Origin: JAVBTT01 sp031556035
GTDB lineage: Bacteria; Bacillota; Clostridia; Oscillospirales; UBA929
NCBI GenBank assembly: GCA_031556035.1
Contig: JAVBTT010000034.1
Coordinates: forward strand, 21,288 to 85,287
DNA length: 64,000 bases
Reading direction: 5' to 3'
Under the pieces are notes generated by a model. It searched no databases. It worked only from the letters and a program-made list of their open reading frames with translations, and was not told where the DNA came from. A program made the translations under genes and the position numbers. Each line of letters starts with the position of its first letter. Within the stretch, counting starts at the first letter, position 1. This document shows positions 7,353 to 16,098 of the stretch, one piece after another.

Positions 7353-9137
7353 ATGAGACGGAGAAATTTGAATCAGTTTACAAAGCTCGCCGTTGCCTTT
7401 ATATCGGTGGGCCTGCTGCCCGTCATCTTCATCAGCATGTACCTGAGCAACAGATTCCAGAGCGAAACCCACTCCATGATGCAAAACACCTACAGCCAGA
7501 TCGCCGTCTATGGCGCTCAAAATATCGACAACATGATCGAGAGGTACAACAACATATCCAAGACGCTCTACAGCTACAACCCGGAGAGCGGCGCCATCAC
7601 AGCCGCGTCCGACGGCGCCGGTCTTGCGAGGATACTCAAAAGCGCCGGCGGGAGCGAGCTGGAGCTGCTCAGGAAAAAAAGCGACATTTTGTCCTTCGTT
7701 CAGCTGATATGCAAATCAGACAGCTACATACGCAGCGCCGCCCTGATTGAGCGGGACGGCGCCTCCCACGCCTATACGCGCAGCAGCCGTTATCTGTCCA
7801 ACTATAATCTCATGCTGGAGCGCTACCGCCACCAGGACGCCCTTTCGAAAAAAAACAAGCTGTTCATCATCCCGACTCATACGGATGACTATTACTCGGG
7901 CGGGAACAACCGGGTGTTTTCGGTGGGCAGGAATTATTTCGACCTCTCCAGGGCCGTGATTGCCACGGATATCTTAAGCACACTGTATATTGACGTGGAT
8001 ATTGGCGCGATAGACGACCTGTTTTCCGGAACGGAGGTATATCAGGCCGCGGAGATCCTCATAACGGACGCCGACGGGAACCTGATCTACGCAAATCCCA
8101 GACATTACGCCGACAACGGGGAGTCCTCCGCCAAGCCGGAGGACTTCATCGAAATCAACGAGACCTGCAGAAAGGCCAGCTGGAAATTGAGCGTGCTTGT
8201 GGATTACAAGTCCGCGACCAGAAGCATAACAAATTTAGTCAAGCTGATTTACATCCTCGCAGGCGCGATGGTGGCTGTGCTGCTGCTGCTCTCGCTCGTC
8301 TATTCCGGCGTGTTCGCCCGGCCAGCGCGCAATATACTTCGGGGAATCCAGCAGGTTGAATCTGGCAACTTCGGGACGCAGCTGAGCTTGAAAAGCCGCG
8401 ATGAAATGGGCCGGCTCGCCGAGGGCTTCAACTACATGACAAAGCAGCTTGAGGAGTACAATAAGGCCTCGCTTCTGTCAGCCATAAAGTGGAAGGAGGC
8501 GGAACTCATCGCCCTCAGAGCGCAGATAAATCCGCACTTCCTCTACAACAGCCTGGAGATCATACGCATGAACGCCGTGTCCAACGACGACGAGAGCACG
8601 GCGGAGCTCGCCTCCCTGCTGGCGGAGCAGATGCGCTACACGCTGGAGCGGGTTGGCGAAACAGTCGAGCTGAACCGTGAGCTTGAGATAACAAGGGGAT
8701 ATTTCAGGTTTATAGATATGCGGTACGACCACAGCATCACCTTTGAAATACTTATGGATGAGAGTCTCGCGGATGTCAGGGTCCCGGGCCTCATGCTGCA
8801 GCCCGTTGTCGAGAACGCCGTCGCGCACGGGCTCAAGCCAAAGGGGCGCGGCCATGTGGAGATCAAAATAGAACGTGAGAGGAACGACCTTGTAATCAGG
8901 GTGACGGACGACGGCGTTGGGATGAGCGGGGAAACGGTAAGGGGAATTGTGGAGCGGCTGAACTCCGGCAAGGGGGGGCGGATGGAGTCTGACTCCCTGG
9001 GGCTTAAAAACGTGCACGACCGCCTGAGGCTTAAATTTGGGGAGCCGTACGGCATTTCCATTAGCAGCCGGTTCCAGGTCGGCACGTCCATCACCATTAT
9101 GATGCCGCTTCTTGAGGGGGGACGCGAGGATGCATAG
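7353..9137 (+). CDS. YesM-like sensor histidine kinase
   Basis: The 594-residue protein has two membrane segments (~residues 11-31 and ~292-315) flanking an extracellular sensor region of about 260 residues, then a HAMP-like linker (ARPARNILRGIQQVESGNFG). The His_kinase domain of the YesM family follows, with the phospho-His motif LRAQINPHFLYNSLE, the N box VVENAVAHGLKPKG, and G boxes DDGVGM and SLGLKNVHDRL. ATG 7353 lies six bases after GGGGAG; the adjacent GTG at 7350 is a weaker choice. It overlaps the response-regulator gene by eight bases. YesM/YesN pairs beside sugar ABC importers normally sense carbohydrate outside the cell and induce the local operon, so this pair is the probable regulator of the locus. 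Confidence 0.9.
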   Translation: MRRRNLNQFTKLAVAFISVGLLPVIFISMYLSNRFQSETHSMMQNTYSQIAVYGAQNIDNMIERYNNISKTLYSYNPESGAITAASDGAGLARILKSAGGSELELLRKKSDILSFVQLICKSDSYIRSAALIERDGASHAYTRSSRYLSNYNLMLERYRHQDALSKKNKLFIIPTHTDDYYSGGNNRVFSVGRNYFDLSRAVIATDILSTLYIDVDIGAIDDLFSGTEVYQAAEILITDADGNLIYANPRHYADNGESSAKPEDFIEINETCRKASWKLSVLVDYKSATRSITNLVKLIYILAGAMVAVLLLLSLVYSGVFARPARNILRGIQQVESGNFGTQLSLKSRDEMGRLAEGFNYMTKQLEEYNKASLLSAIKWKEAELIALRAQINPHFLYNSLEIIRMNAVSNDDESTAELASLLAEQMRYTLERVGETVELNRELEITRGYFRFIDMRYDHSITFEILMDESLADVRVPGLMLQPVVENAVAHGLKPKGRGHVEIKIERERNDLVIRVTDDGVGMSGETVRGIVERLNSGKGGRMESDSLGLKNVHDRLRLKFGEPYGISISSRFQVGTSITIMMPLLEGGREDA

Positions 9138-10314
9138 CCTGTTCCTGGCGGACGACGAGGTCATCATAGTTCGCGGGCTGAGAAAGCTTCTGGACTGGGC
9201 CTCGCTGGGCATAGAAATCATCGGGGAGGCGACAAACGGCGAGGAGGCGGAGAGGCGGATCGCCTCCCTGCAGCCGGATATCGCCATTATTGATATTCAC
9301 ATGCCGCTGCGCACAGGTCTCCAGATACTGCGCGCCATACATGAGCGGGATATGAAAACCAGAGTAATATTTCTGACGGGGCACAGGGAGTTCGACTACG
9401 TACAGGAGGCTATGCGTTACGGGGCCAAGGCCTTCCTGACAAAGCCGGTAAAAAAGGACGAGCTGATCTCCGTATTGCGGGAGACGCTGGGGTCCATCGA
9501 AAGGAGCGTCTCCACGCGGGAGGCGATGGCGAAACTCTCCGAGCTTGAGCGCAGCCCCTATATGAAGCTCAATGAGTTTCAAAATGAGCAGCAGCAGTTT
9601 ACGGCGCTTGCCTGCTACATCCGCGACGTTGAGCTCATGGAGCGCGAGGTGGAGCGGCGAACAGTATCTTCTGTATTCAGGGCCTTTGAAGAAGAAGTAT
9701 CAAGAAAAAAACTGGGCATTGTGTTTACCAAAAAAAACGTGATCTACATCATCCTTGGACATATGGAGCAGGGGGATTACGCGTACGACACAGCCCACAG
9801 ACTGACCGAGTATATAAAAACAGCCACCGGAAAGGAGCTCCTGTTGGGCGTCGGCGTCACCGTGTCGGCGATGGGGGGGATCCGGACCTCTATAGACAGC
9901 GCCCAGAATGCGCTCGGTTACCGCTTTATGCGCCCGGACGAGCGTATATTTCGCTTTGAGTTTGAGCGGGACGGAGACATGGAGTTGTCGGGCACTGAGC
10001 AAATGGAGCGGGTCATGCTGTACCTGACGACGCACTACGCGGAAAACATCTCGCTGGAATCCATGGCGAAGGTCGTGCACATGAGTCCAAGCTATTTCAG
10101 CACAGTGTTCAAAAAAAACATCGGTATGAATTTCAAGGACTGCCTCACAAAGATACGCATGGAAAAGGCCCTGTACCTTTTAAGGGGTCAGGACCTGAAA
10201 ACCTATGAGCTGGCGGAGCGGGTGGGGTTCGGGGATTCCCGCTATTTCAGCGGGCTGTTTAAGAAGACCTACGGGAAAACCCCCATGGAGTTCAAGCGGG
10301 AGAAAAAATTATAG
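9130..10314 (+). CDS. YesN-like response regulator with AraC-type DNA-binding domain
   Basis: The 394-residue protein starts at an ATG inside the 3' end of the kinase gene, eight bases after GGGGGG. Residues 1-120 are a receiver domain with acidic pocket D8-D9, the likely phospho-acceptor Asp55 (IAIIDIHMPL) and the Lys of FLTKPVKK. The middle third is a variable linker. The C-terminal ~100 residues hold two helix-turn-helix units of the AraC family (MSPSYFSTVFKKNIGMNF; FGDSRYFSGLFKKTYGKTP). The phosphorylated protein would bind direct repeats upstream of target promoters; the shared 12-mer at 2476 and 3982 is a candidate site. Downstream carbohydrate genes follow with little spacing, so the regulator sits within the operon it probably controls. 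Confidence 0.9.
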   Translation: MHSLFLADDEVIIVRGLRKLLDWASLGIEIIGEATNGEEAERRIASLQPDIAIIDIHMPLRTGLQILRAIHERDMKTRVIFLTGHREFDYVQEAMRYGAKAFLTKPVKKDELISVLRETLGSIERSVSTREAMAKLSELERSPYMKLNEFQNEQQQFTALACYIRDVELMEREVERRTVSSVFRAFEEEVSRKKLGIVFTKKNVIYIILGHMEQGDYAYDTAHRLTEYIKTATGKELLLGVGVTVSAMGGIRTSIDSAQNALGYRFMRPDERIFRFEFERDGDMELSGTEQMERVMLYLTTHYAENISLESMAKVVHMSPSYFSTVFKKNIGMNFKDCLTKIRMEKALYLLRGQDLKTYELAERVGFGDSRYFSGLFKKTYGKTPMEFKREKKL

Positions 10315-10329
10315 AGTGGAGTGATTGCT

Positions 10330-11469
10330 TTGCCGCTTCAGTTGTCAGAGGAGGATCGCCTCTGGGCGGAGGCTGTTTTTGAAAAGCTGCAGGTAAAAAT
10401 CTCGGCCGAGTGCTCGCGCGTGGGCGGCAATATCCCATATATCCCGAAGGACGGCCGGTATAGGGATCTGGATTCCCCGGACGGGATATACTGGTGGACC
10501 AACGGCTTTTGGCCGGGCATTCTCTGGCAGATGTACCACGCCTCCGGCGATGAGAGCTTCCGCAGAGCCGCGTCGGAGGTTGAGTCGCGACTTGACGAGG
10601 CGCTCTATGGCTACGAGGGGCTGCACCACGACGTAGGGTTCATGTGGCTGCACTCCGCCGTGGCCAACTACCGGATTACAGGCGACAGGGAAGCGCGCAG
10701 GCGCGGGCTTCACGCCGCGAACCTGCTCGCGGGGCGCTACAATCCGGCGGGGAGATTTATCAGGGCCTGGAACGGCGACTGCACGGGCTGGATCATTGTG
10801 GATTGCATGATGAACATCCCGCTGCTCTACTGGGCCTCCGCCGAGCTTGGCGACCCGAGGTTTTCCCATATCGCCCAAAATCACGCGGATGCCTGCCGGC
10901 GCGTCACGGTCAGGGGAGACGGCAGCTGTAATCATATCAGCATATTGGACCCGGACACGGGAGAGTGCCTGGACAATCCCGGAGGGCAGGGCTTTGCGGC
11001 AGGCTCGTCCTGGAGCCGGGGGCAGAGCTGGGCCGTTTACGGCTTTGCGCTCAGCTATCGCCACACGGGCCGGAAAGAATACCTGGATACAGCCAAGCAG
11101 ACCGCGCATTATTTTATCGCGAATCTCGCCCTGAACGGCTGGCTTCCGCTTGTGGACTTCCGTGCTCCAGGCCTGCCCGTCAAGCACGATAGCACCGCCG
11201 CTATGTGCGCCGCCTGCGGGATGCTTGAAATCGCGGAGCATGCCGGTGAATACGAAAAGGCGCTGTATGCGCAGTCCGCAGTTAAAATCCTGCGAGCCTG
11301 CGAGCCCGCCTTCTGCGACTGGAACCCTGAGGAGGACGGGATTGTAGGGCACGGCTGCGGATCGTACCACGGCACCGGTGCGGACGCGGACGCCCCAATC
11401 ATATACGGCGATTATTTTCTGACCGAGGCGATTCTGCGCCTGCTTGGAAAGCACTTCCCGATCTGGTAA
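10330..11469 (+). CDS. GH88 unsaturated glucuronyl hydrolase family protein
   Basis: The 379-residue (alpha/alpha)6-barrel enzyme belongs to glycoside hydrolase family 88 (with GH105-like folds), which removes the 4,5-unsaturated uronic acid left by polysaccharide lyases by hydrating its double bond. The two Asp residues expected for catalysis are visible at Asp101 (HHDVGF) and Asp158 (WIIVDCMMN), with the family motifs YWWTNGFWPG and SSWSRGQSWAVYGF. There is no signal peptide, so the enzyme acts in the cytoplasm on imported oligosaccharides. I chose TTG 10330 because GGAGTG lies six bases upstream; GTG 10321 would leave no spacing. The gene follows the response regulator by 15 bases and precedes the GH43 gene by 12. 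Confidence 0.88.
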   Translation: MPLQLSEEDRLWAEAVFEKLQVKISAECSRVGGNIPYIPKDGRYRDLDSPDGIYWWTNGFWPGILWQMYHASGDESFRRAASEVESRLDEALYGYEGLHHDVGFMWLHSAVANYRITGDREARRRGLHAANLLAGRYNPAGRFIRAWNGDCTGWIIVDCMMNIPLLYWASAELGDPRFSHIAQNHADACRRVTVRGDGSCNHISILDPDTGECLDNPGGQGFAAGSSWSRGQSWAVYGFALSYRHTGRKEYLDTAKQTAHYFIANLALNGWLPLVDFRAPGLPVKHDSTAAMCAACGMLEIAEHAGEYEKALYAQSAVKILRACEPAFCDWNPEEDGIVGHGCGSYHGTGADADAPIIYGDYFLTEAILRLLGKHFPIW

Positions 11470-11481
11470 AGGAGAGGGCAC

Positions 11482-13071
11482 ATGATACAAAACCCTGTTT
11501 TGCGCGGGTTTCATCCCGACCCCTCCGCCTTGCGCGTGGGAGAGGACTGCTATATCGCCGTCTCCACCTTCGAATGGTGGCCCGGTGTGGACATCTATCA
11601 TTCAAGGAACCTTGTCAACTGGGAGCTTGCGGACAGCCCGCTGACGCGCGTCTCCCAGATAAATCTTGCCGGCAACTACAACTCGGGAAGCATTTGGGCT
11701 CCGCACCTGAGTTATAGCGAGGGCAGATTCTGGCTGTGCTACACGGACGTCAAATCCGCGACTCGCTTCAAGGACACCCTCAATTATATCGTTACCGCCG
11801 AGCGCATCGGCGGCCCGTGGAGCGAACCCGTTTTTGTCACCGCAAGCGGCTTCGACCCGGCGCTGTTTCACGATCTGGACGGCCGGCACTATTTTCTCAA
11901 CATGCTGTTTGACTGGAGGCCCAGCCGTGAAAAGTTCGCGGGCACGGTCATCCAGGAGTTTGACACGGATGCCATGAAACTCACCGGCGGACGCCGGCAT
12001 TTTTATAAGGGCACCAGCCTCGGGGTAAGCGAAGGGCCACAGATACTGCAAAAGGACGGCTACTACTATCTGCTCAGCGCGGCGGGCGGCACCGGCTACG
12101 CTCACGCGGCGGTTGTTTCACGCAGCGAAAATCTGATGGGCCCTTATGAGGAGTCTCCATTTTCCCCGCTGCTCACAACAAGGGACGCGCCTGAAAATCC
12201 GCTTCAAAAAAGCGGTCACGCCTGCTTTTTGCCTTTTGGGGATGAGTGGTACATCGCGCATCTGTGCGCCAGGCCGCTCACGCAAAGGGGAAGCTGCGTG
12301 CTCGGGCGGGAGACCGCGCTGCAAAAAATTGTTTGGGATAACGGCTGGCCCAAACTCGCAAACAGCACAAAATATCCCGACCTGCTGATACCTAAGCCTC
12401 TGGCCTCAAAGAATATTTTCCAGGCGCTTGACAACAGTGAACGGATTGATTTTGACGGGGAAAGCCTACCGGGCAGCTTCAAAGCCCTGCGTGTGCCCCT
12501 TGAGGGTCGTATGAACCTCAGTGAGCGCAAGGGCTGGCTGAGGCTGTACGGCAATGAGTCGCTCTCCAGTCTGCACAACCAGAGCCTTGTGGCCCGCCGC
12601 TGGCAGAGCGTTCATTTCAGGGCCGAGACAAGGCTCGACTTTGCCCCAAAAAGCTTTCAGCAGACGGCGGGGCTTATCCTGTTCTACGATACCGAAAACT
12701 GGATGTATCTCTTTGTCGGTTATGACGAGGAAAAGCAGTCACGTATCCTGCAAATCGAAACTGCCGACCTCAACACATTCGAAATGGCGTGTGATAGCGT
12801 TGACTTGCCGTATGACGCGCCGGTCACGCTGGTTGTTGAGGTGAGAGAGAACAGGGCTCAGTTTTTCTATTCGAACGGCGGCGGCTTGCTGCCGATCGGC
12901 CCCGTCCTGCCCGCCGATCACTTGAGCGACGACTACATAGAGAGCTGCGGGCGGCTGGCGTTTTCGGGCGCGATGGTGGGGCTCTGCTGTCAGGACATGG
13001 ACGATCACAGCGCGTACGCTGATTTTGATTATTTTGACTACAGGGAACTGTCGGATATGTCTACTCTTTAA
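11482..13071 (+). CDS. GH43 family glycosidase (beta-xylosidase/alpha-arabinofuranosidase type)
   Basis: The 529-residue protein has a five-bladed beta-propeller GH43 domain followed, from ~330, by a beta-sandwich domain like the C-terminal domain of beta-xylosidases. The three catalytic acids are visible: general base Asp13 (GFHPDPSAL), pKa modulator Asp125 (GFDPALF) and general acid Glu184 (GVSEGP). Such enzymes release xylose or arabinose from the non-reducing end of oligosaccharides; linkage and substrate cannot be fixed from sequence alone. No signal peptide is present, which agrees with import before final hydrolysis. The ATG follows GGAGAGGGC and the gene is 12 bases after the GH88 stop. 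The stop codon lies within one copy of the recurrent 20-bp intergenic motif. Confidence 0.9.
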   Translation: MIQNPVLRGFHPDPSALRVGEDCYIAVSTFEWWPGVDIYHSRNLVNWELADSPLTRVSQINLAGNYNSGSIWAPHLSYSEGRFWLCYTDVKSATRFKDTLNYIVTAERIGGPWSEPVFVTASGFDPALFHDLDGRHYFLNMLFDWRPSREKFAGTVIQEFDTDAMKLTGGRRHFYKGTSLGVSEGPQILQKDGYYYLLSAAGGTGYAHAAVVSRSENLMGPYEESPFSPLLTTRDAPENPLQKSGHACFLPFGDEWYIAHLCARPLTQRGSCVLGRETALQKIVWDNGWPKLANSTKYPDLLIPKPLASKNIFQALDNSERIDFDGESLPGSFKALRVPLEGRMNLSERKGWLRLYGNESLSSLHNQSLVARRWQSVHFRAETRLDFAPKSFQQTAGLILFYDTENWMYLFVGYDEEKQSRILQIETADLNTFEMACDSVDLPYDAPVTLVVEVRENRAQFFYSNGGGLLPIGPVLPADHLSDDYIESCGRLAFSGAMVGLCCQDMDDHSAYADFDYFDYRELSDMSTL

Positions 13072-13085
13072 ACAGATATTAGTAT
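13067..13085 (-). repeat. Recurrent 20-bp motif, copy a
   Basis: On the minus strand the sequence reads ATACTAATATCTGTTTAAAG, 18/20 identical to the copy at 25169-25188. It overlaps the GH43 stop codon by up to five bases. See the finding on the repeat family. Confidence 0.6.
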
Positions 13086-13109
13086 AAGACATGAGAGGGT
13101 TGATCAGGC

Positions 13110-13982
13110 ATGTTTTTGCTCAACTCTGAGCGGCTGCGCGTGGAAATCGCCCATCCCGGCGAAGCGCCGAATACAACCACCCGTTTTGACCGTGCCGGCT
13201 TCATAACGGAGGTGGTGCTTGACGGAGCTCATCGTTTTTGCGCGTCCGAGCCCAATAATCTGTCGCACCCCTCCTCAGGGGGGCGCGGAATTTGTTGTGA
13301 ATACATCTTTGACCCCAGCGAGGAAGCCGCTGTCGGCGACTTTTTCCCCAAGCTCGGAGTCGGCCTTTTGGAAAAGCCGTCCGAAGCGCCGTACAGCATT
13401 TCCACGAGGTACGAGGCGCGGCCGTATCCGATTCATATGCAAATCACGGAGAACCGGGCGGTGTTCACGACGGAACCGATGAGCTGCCTTGGGTATGCCG
13501 TTTCGCAGATAAAGACGGTTGCGGTGGAGGGCAATGAATTGTCGATCTCTGTATGTCTTACCAATACCGGGGAGCGCTCGCTTGAGTGCCGCGAATACTG
13601 CCACAACTTCCTTACAATAAACGGGATGGCGCTCGGCCCCGATTACAGGGTGGACTTTGACTGCGCCGGGGATTTGGGCGAGGGTGTCTTGGACGGCGCG
13701 CTGTCCCTCTCGGGGAAAAGCGTCGTCGTGACCCGCTATGACCCTGTCGCCGCCCTCGGAAGAATCCCTGCCGACAAGCTTATTCCGGGCGGGCCGTTCA
13801 AATGGACAATGAGCAACACCGCCGCGCGCGCTAATATATCTGTCCGCGACGAAATAGACCTGTGTGATCTGGTGGTCTGGGCCGCGGATCATATGCTCTC
13901 CGTGGAGAGTTTTCACAGGCTGTCGCTGAGGCCCGGAGAAAGCGGTGCCTGGAGACGCACGTGGCGTTTTGATTCCCTCTGA
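13110..13982 (+). CDS. Mutarotase-fold (aldose 1-epimerase-like) protein of unknown specificity
   Basis: The 290-residue protein looks like the galactose mutarotase/aldose epimerase superfamily: an N-terminal beta-strand pattern, a TRFDRAGFITEV turn, and late segments GPFKWTMSNTAARANISVRDE and VWAADHMLSVESFHRLSLRPGESG, typical of the jelly-roll beta-sandwich. I cannot point with confidence to a His-Glu catalytic pair, so mutarotase activity is uncertain and a polysaccharide-binding or structural role is possible. Start: ATG after GAGAGGG. It is the last gene of the sugar block before mobile-DNA remnants begin. Its codon and base composition match the upstream genes, so it is probably native. 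Confidence 0.6.
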   Translation: MFLLNSERLRVEIAHPGEAPNTTTRFDRAGFITEVVLDGAHRFCASEPNNLSHPSSGGRGICCEYIFDPSEEAAVGDFFPKLGVGLLEKPSEAPYSISTRYEARPYPIHMQITENRAVFTTEPMSCLGYAVSQIKTVAVEGNELSISVCLTNTGERSLECREYCHNFLTINGMALGPDYRVDFDCAGDLGEGVLDGALSLSGKSVVVTRYDPVAALGRIPADKLIPGGPFKWTMSNTAARANISVRDEIDLCDLVVWAADHMLSVESFHRLSLRPGESGAWRRTWRFDSL

Positions 13983-14270
13983 GCGCATATGATGTAAAGC
14001 CACTGTGAACTTTTAAACAGTATGCCGAACGGTACGAGGCTGTCAGGCTGAAACGAGATGGGGATCACCTCGCCGATAGCGTAGTAAACCTCGGACATCT
14101 CAACCGGTTTTGAGCGCGTTATCATTCCGGCCGTCTATAATTTTCTTTCCGCTGCGTTAGACAACATGTAGTGACCCTCTAATTTGCAAAACGCGGATTT
14201 ACCAGCAGTTAATTGTAAAAGCTACAATTAACAAGCGGATTTACCGCATACAAAGAAGGAGATCACTACG
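13983..14270. other. Intergenic stretch with degraded sequence and IS110 left-end-like hairpin
   Basis: No convincing gene. On the minus strand, 14125-13913 encodes an open frame beginning MITRSKPVEMSEVYYAIG that looks protein-like but that I cannot assign; its 3' part is antisense to the end of the mutarotase-like gene. Near the IS110-like fragment a perfect 10-bp stem (GTTAATTGTA 14208-14217, TACAATTAAC 14223-14232) is bracketed by two direct copies of GCGGATTTACC. This may be the remaining left end of the insertion sequence. Confidence 0.4.
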
Positions 14271-14553
14271 ATGAAGCGTATACACTATGTTGGTATGGAT
14301 ATCCATAAGGAAAATTACACACTTTGCTGCTACAGCTTTGAAAAAGACGAATTGCAATACAAGCAAACAGTTTACTCCGGACTATAAAATGGTTTTGAAA
14401 TATCTTGAGCAAGTAAGACTGCAAAATGCAGAAGAAATTGAATTTTCTGTGGTTATGAGGCAGGGTGTCTTGGCTACACACTGTATCATCAGCTCATGAA
14501 TCATGGGGTCAAATGTGTAATATTGGCGCCGAAAACAATGGCAGTCACAAACG
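14271..14553 (+). pseudogene. IS110-family transposase fragment, frameshifted
   Basis: The ATG at 14271 after AAGGAG opens MKRIHYVGMDIHKENYTLCC, the N-terminus of an IS110-type DEDD transposase, with the first acidic residue in GMDIHKE. The match then jumps frame twice: DYKMVLKYLEQVRLQNAEE continues in a second frame from ~14380, and GYEAGCLGYTLYHQLMNHG in a third from ~14452. Similarity ends near 14553, so the rest of the transposase is gone. The two shifts and the truncation make activity impossible. It marks a past insertion next to the sugar locus. Confidence 0.8.
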
Positions 14554-14592
14554 TTCCAGACCTGCTGTCCGGCTTGTGTGCTGTCATTGAAA

Positions 14593-14617
14593 AAGCGTCC
14601 GGTTTTGCCGGACGCTT
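14593..14617. other. 10-bp perfect hairpin downstream of the IS110 fragment
   Basis: AAGCGTCCGG (14593-14602) and CCGGACGCTT (14608-14617) close a TTTTG loop. No T-run follows on the plus strand. It may be a terminator of the element or a remnant of its right side. Confidence 0.5.
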
Positions 14618-14727
14618 CAGAGTGGAAATATTATATGCTGTTATGTGTTAGTGGAAACTTTTGAGGAGTGTGCTTATTAGCGGAAGTATTCGCCCTAAAG
14701 AACCTTGTATTGAAAACAAACTTTATT

Positions 14728-15183
14728 TTATAAAGTACCACTCTCCTGAATTTCGCCGCCTTCAAAGTCTTTATCAATCAGATAAATTGTGTAGTGTTCC
14801 GTAGTAAAGCGCAAAACACAATAGTCAGCTTCTTCTGGCCCGCTCCAATATTCTTTAAACGGCTCCTGCCAGTTATCTTTTTTGCTTTTTGCATCAGTTA
14901 AAACCTCAATAGCACCTACAAGGCTTATATGGTAATACCTTGAATTGATACACACGCAGGCACGATTGCACTTACTAGCTCTCTTCACCGAATTTCTTTC
15001 GGAACCTGGAACAAATGTGAGCCAATTAATGCCGTCTGCTTTTGCGATGGATATTGTGGTAATCACAGGGTCACCGTTTTCATTGATAAGAGCAAGTGAA
15101 ACGTATCCATCCATGCCACCGCCAATAAAGCCTGATTTGGCATTGACAATTTCATTGGCTTTTGCGACAACCTTTTGATTCAT
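14728..15183 (-). CDS. Pyridoxamine 5'-phosphate oxidase-like family protein
   Basis: The 151-residue protein resembles the FMN-binding split-barrel family (pyridoxamine 5'-phosphate oxidase-related, general stress protein 26 type): GFIGGGMDGYVSLALINENGDP, TTISIAKADGINWLTF, and RACVCINSRYYHISLVGAIEV. Such proteins bind FMN or F420 in a dimeric barrel; the substrate is unknown. Start: ATG with AAAGGGATG upstream. The gene is clearly more AT-rich than its neighbours and sits between an IS110 fragment and a phage terminase fragment, which suggests it arrived by transfer with this block. It is intact and could be expressed. No operon partner is visible. Confidence 0.75.
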   Translation of the reverse strand: MNQKVVAKANEIVNAKSGFIGGGMDGYVSLALINENGDPVITTISIAKADGINWLTFVPGSERNSVKRASKCNRACVCINSRYYHISLVGAIEVLTDAKSKKDNWQEPFKEYWSGPEEADYCVLRFTTEHYTIYLIDKDFEGGEIQESGTL

Positions 15184-15292
15184 TTATCTCATCCCTTTTG
15201 ATTTTCTACGCACATTATATAAATACCCCAATCTCACGGTATAACACCATATGCTTCGTGATTATTGGCATTTTGTACAGTATACCACATTT

Positions 15293-15778
15293 TCACAGCG
15301 CAAACAACCCGCGCTCATCATACACGCTGCCGAGCGGCTTGCGGTTTCGCGTGACCAGATCGAGCCCCATAATGAGCGCCACAACGCCGTCGATCTTTTC
15401 GCGGCACTTGGATTTGTCGGGTTTGATGTTTCCAGCCGGGTCGGTGTTTACGATGACGTTGTCCATCATCCATCGGAGGACGGGGTTGCCGCCGTGGGCG
15501 AGGCTCTTATGCAGCGTGAGCCGCATCAGCTCTTTCGTCGGCGGACTCATATCTTTGAAGCCCTGCCCGAACGCCACGACCGTGAAGCCCATATCTTCGA
15601 GGTTTTGTGCCATCTGCGTCGCGTTCCATCGGTCAAAGGCGATCTGTCGAATGTTGTATTTTTTGCCAAGTTCACCGATGAAGCTCTTGATGAAGCGTAA
15701 TGCACCACATTGCCCTCTGTCGTTTTGATGAAGCCTTGCTTTTCCCATACGTCATAGATGTGAAAAGAAGGGTTTTAC
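15293..15778 (-). pseudogene. Phage terminase large subunit, C-terminal fragment
   Basis: Reading the minus strand from 15778, YDVWEKQGFIKTTEGNVVHY is followed by a one-base frameshift near 15695, then IKSFIGELGKKYNIRQIAFD, DMGFTVVAFGQGFKDMSPP, LRWMMDNVIVNTDPAGNIKP and SVYDERGLFAL before the stop. This matches the nuclease-domain end of Terminase_1-type large subunits (DNA-packaging motors). The N-terminal ATPase half is absent, cut at the junction with the DDE transposase fragment at ~15777. Truncation plus frameshift make it a dead prophage remnant. Confidence 0.85.
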
Positions 15779-15980
15779 AAGAAGTATGACTGTGTCTATG
15801 ATGCGGTACACATACTATCGGGGACTGGCAAAGCTGAGGATGCAGGCTTTGCTTACTTTCGCTGCTATGAACCTGAAAAAGCTGGCAAAATGGAAGAAGA
15901 TAAACGGTCTGATACCCGACTTTTTCCAGCGTCTGCTGGGGTTTCGGTGTTTTGGCCCCGTATTCCGCTACTGCGCATAG
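15777..15980 (+). pseudogene. DDE transposase C-terminal fragment (IS5/IS1182-like)
   Basis: The stretch from MRYTYYRGLAKLRMQALLTF to AAMNLKKLAKWKK is the conserved C-terminus of DDE-type transposases, where the last catalytic acid lies a little upstream. The rest of the gene is missing; its 5' side abuts the terminase fragment. After the stop at 15980 two strong hairpins follow, probably the right end of the element. Family assignment between IS5 and IS1182 is uncertain. Confidence 0.7.
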
Positions 15981-15984
15981 TTTT

Positions 15985-16064
15985 GCCCCCGTTTGCTCGC
16001 AACAGACGGGGGCTTTGTCAGCAGTCTGATTTGCAGAAGCTTGCTGAGGCAAGCTTCTGCAAAT
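15985..16064. repeat. Two strong hairpins at the presumed IS right end
   Basis: The first pairs GCCCCCGT (15985-15992) with ACGGGGGC (16006-16013). The second is a perfect 16-bp stem: ATTTGCAGAAGCTTGC (16029-16044), loop TGAG, GCAAGCTTCTGCAAAT (16049-16064). They follow the transposase fragment and may have ended its transcript or formed the element terminus. Confidence 0.6.
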
Positions 16065-16078
16065 TTCTAAGCGGAGGG

Positions 16079-16098
16079 TTTTAAAATGGTATTAGTAT
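16079..16098 (-). repeat. Recurrent 20-bp motif, copy b
   Basis: The minus strand reads ATACTAATACCATTTTAAAA, 18/20 identical to the copy at 25169-25188. It is in the same orientation as copy a (13067), so the two are direct repeats bracketing the mutarotase-like gene and the mobile-DNA remnants. It touches the 3' end of the GH31-like gene. Confidence 0.6.

Noticed and set aside
10345..11601. A 418-codon antisense frame opposite the GH88 gene
   Set aside because: Shadow frame with no recognisable domain; GH88 catalytic motifs lie on the plus strand.
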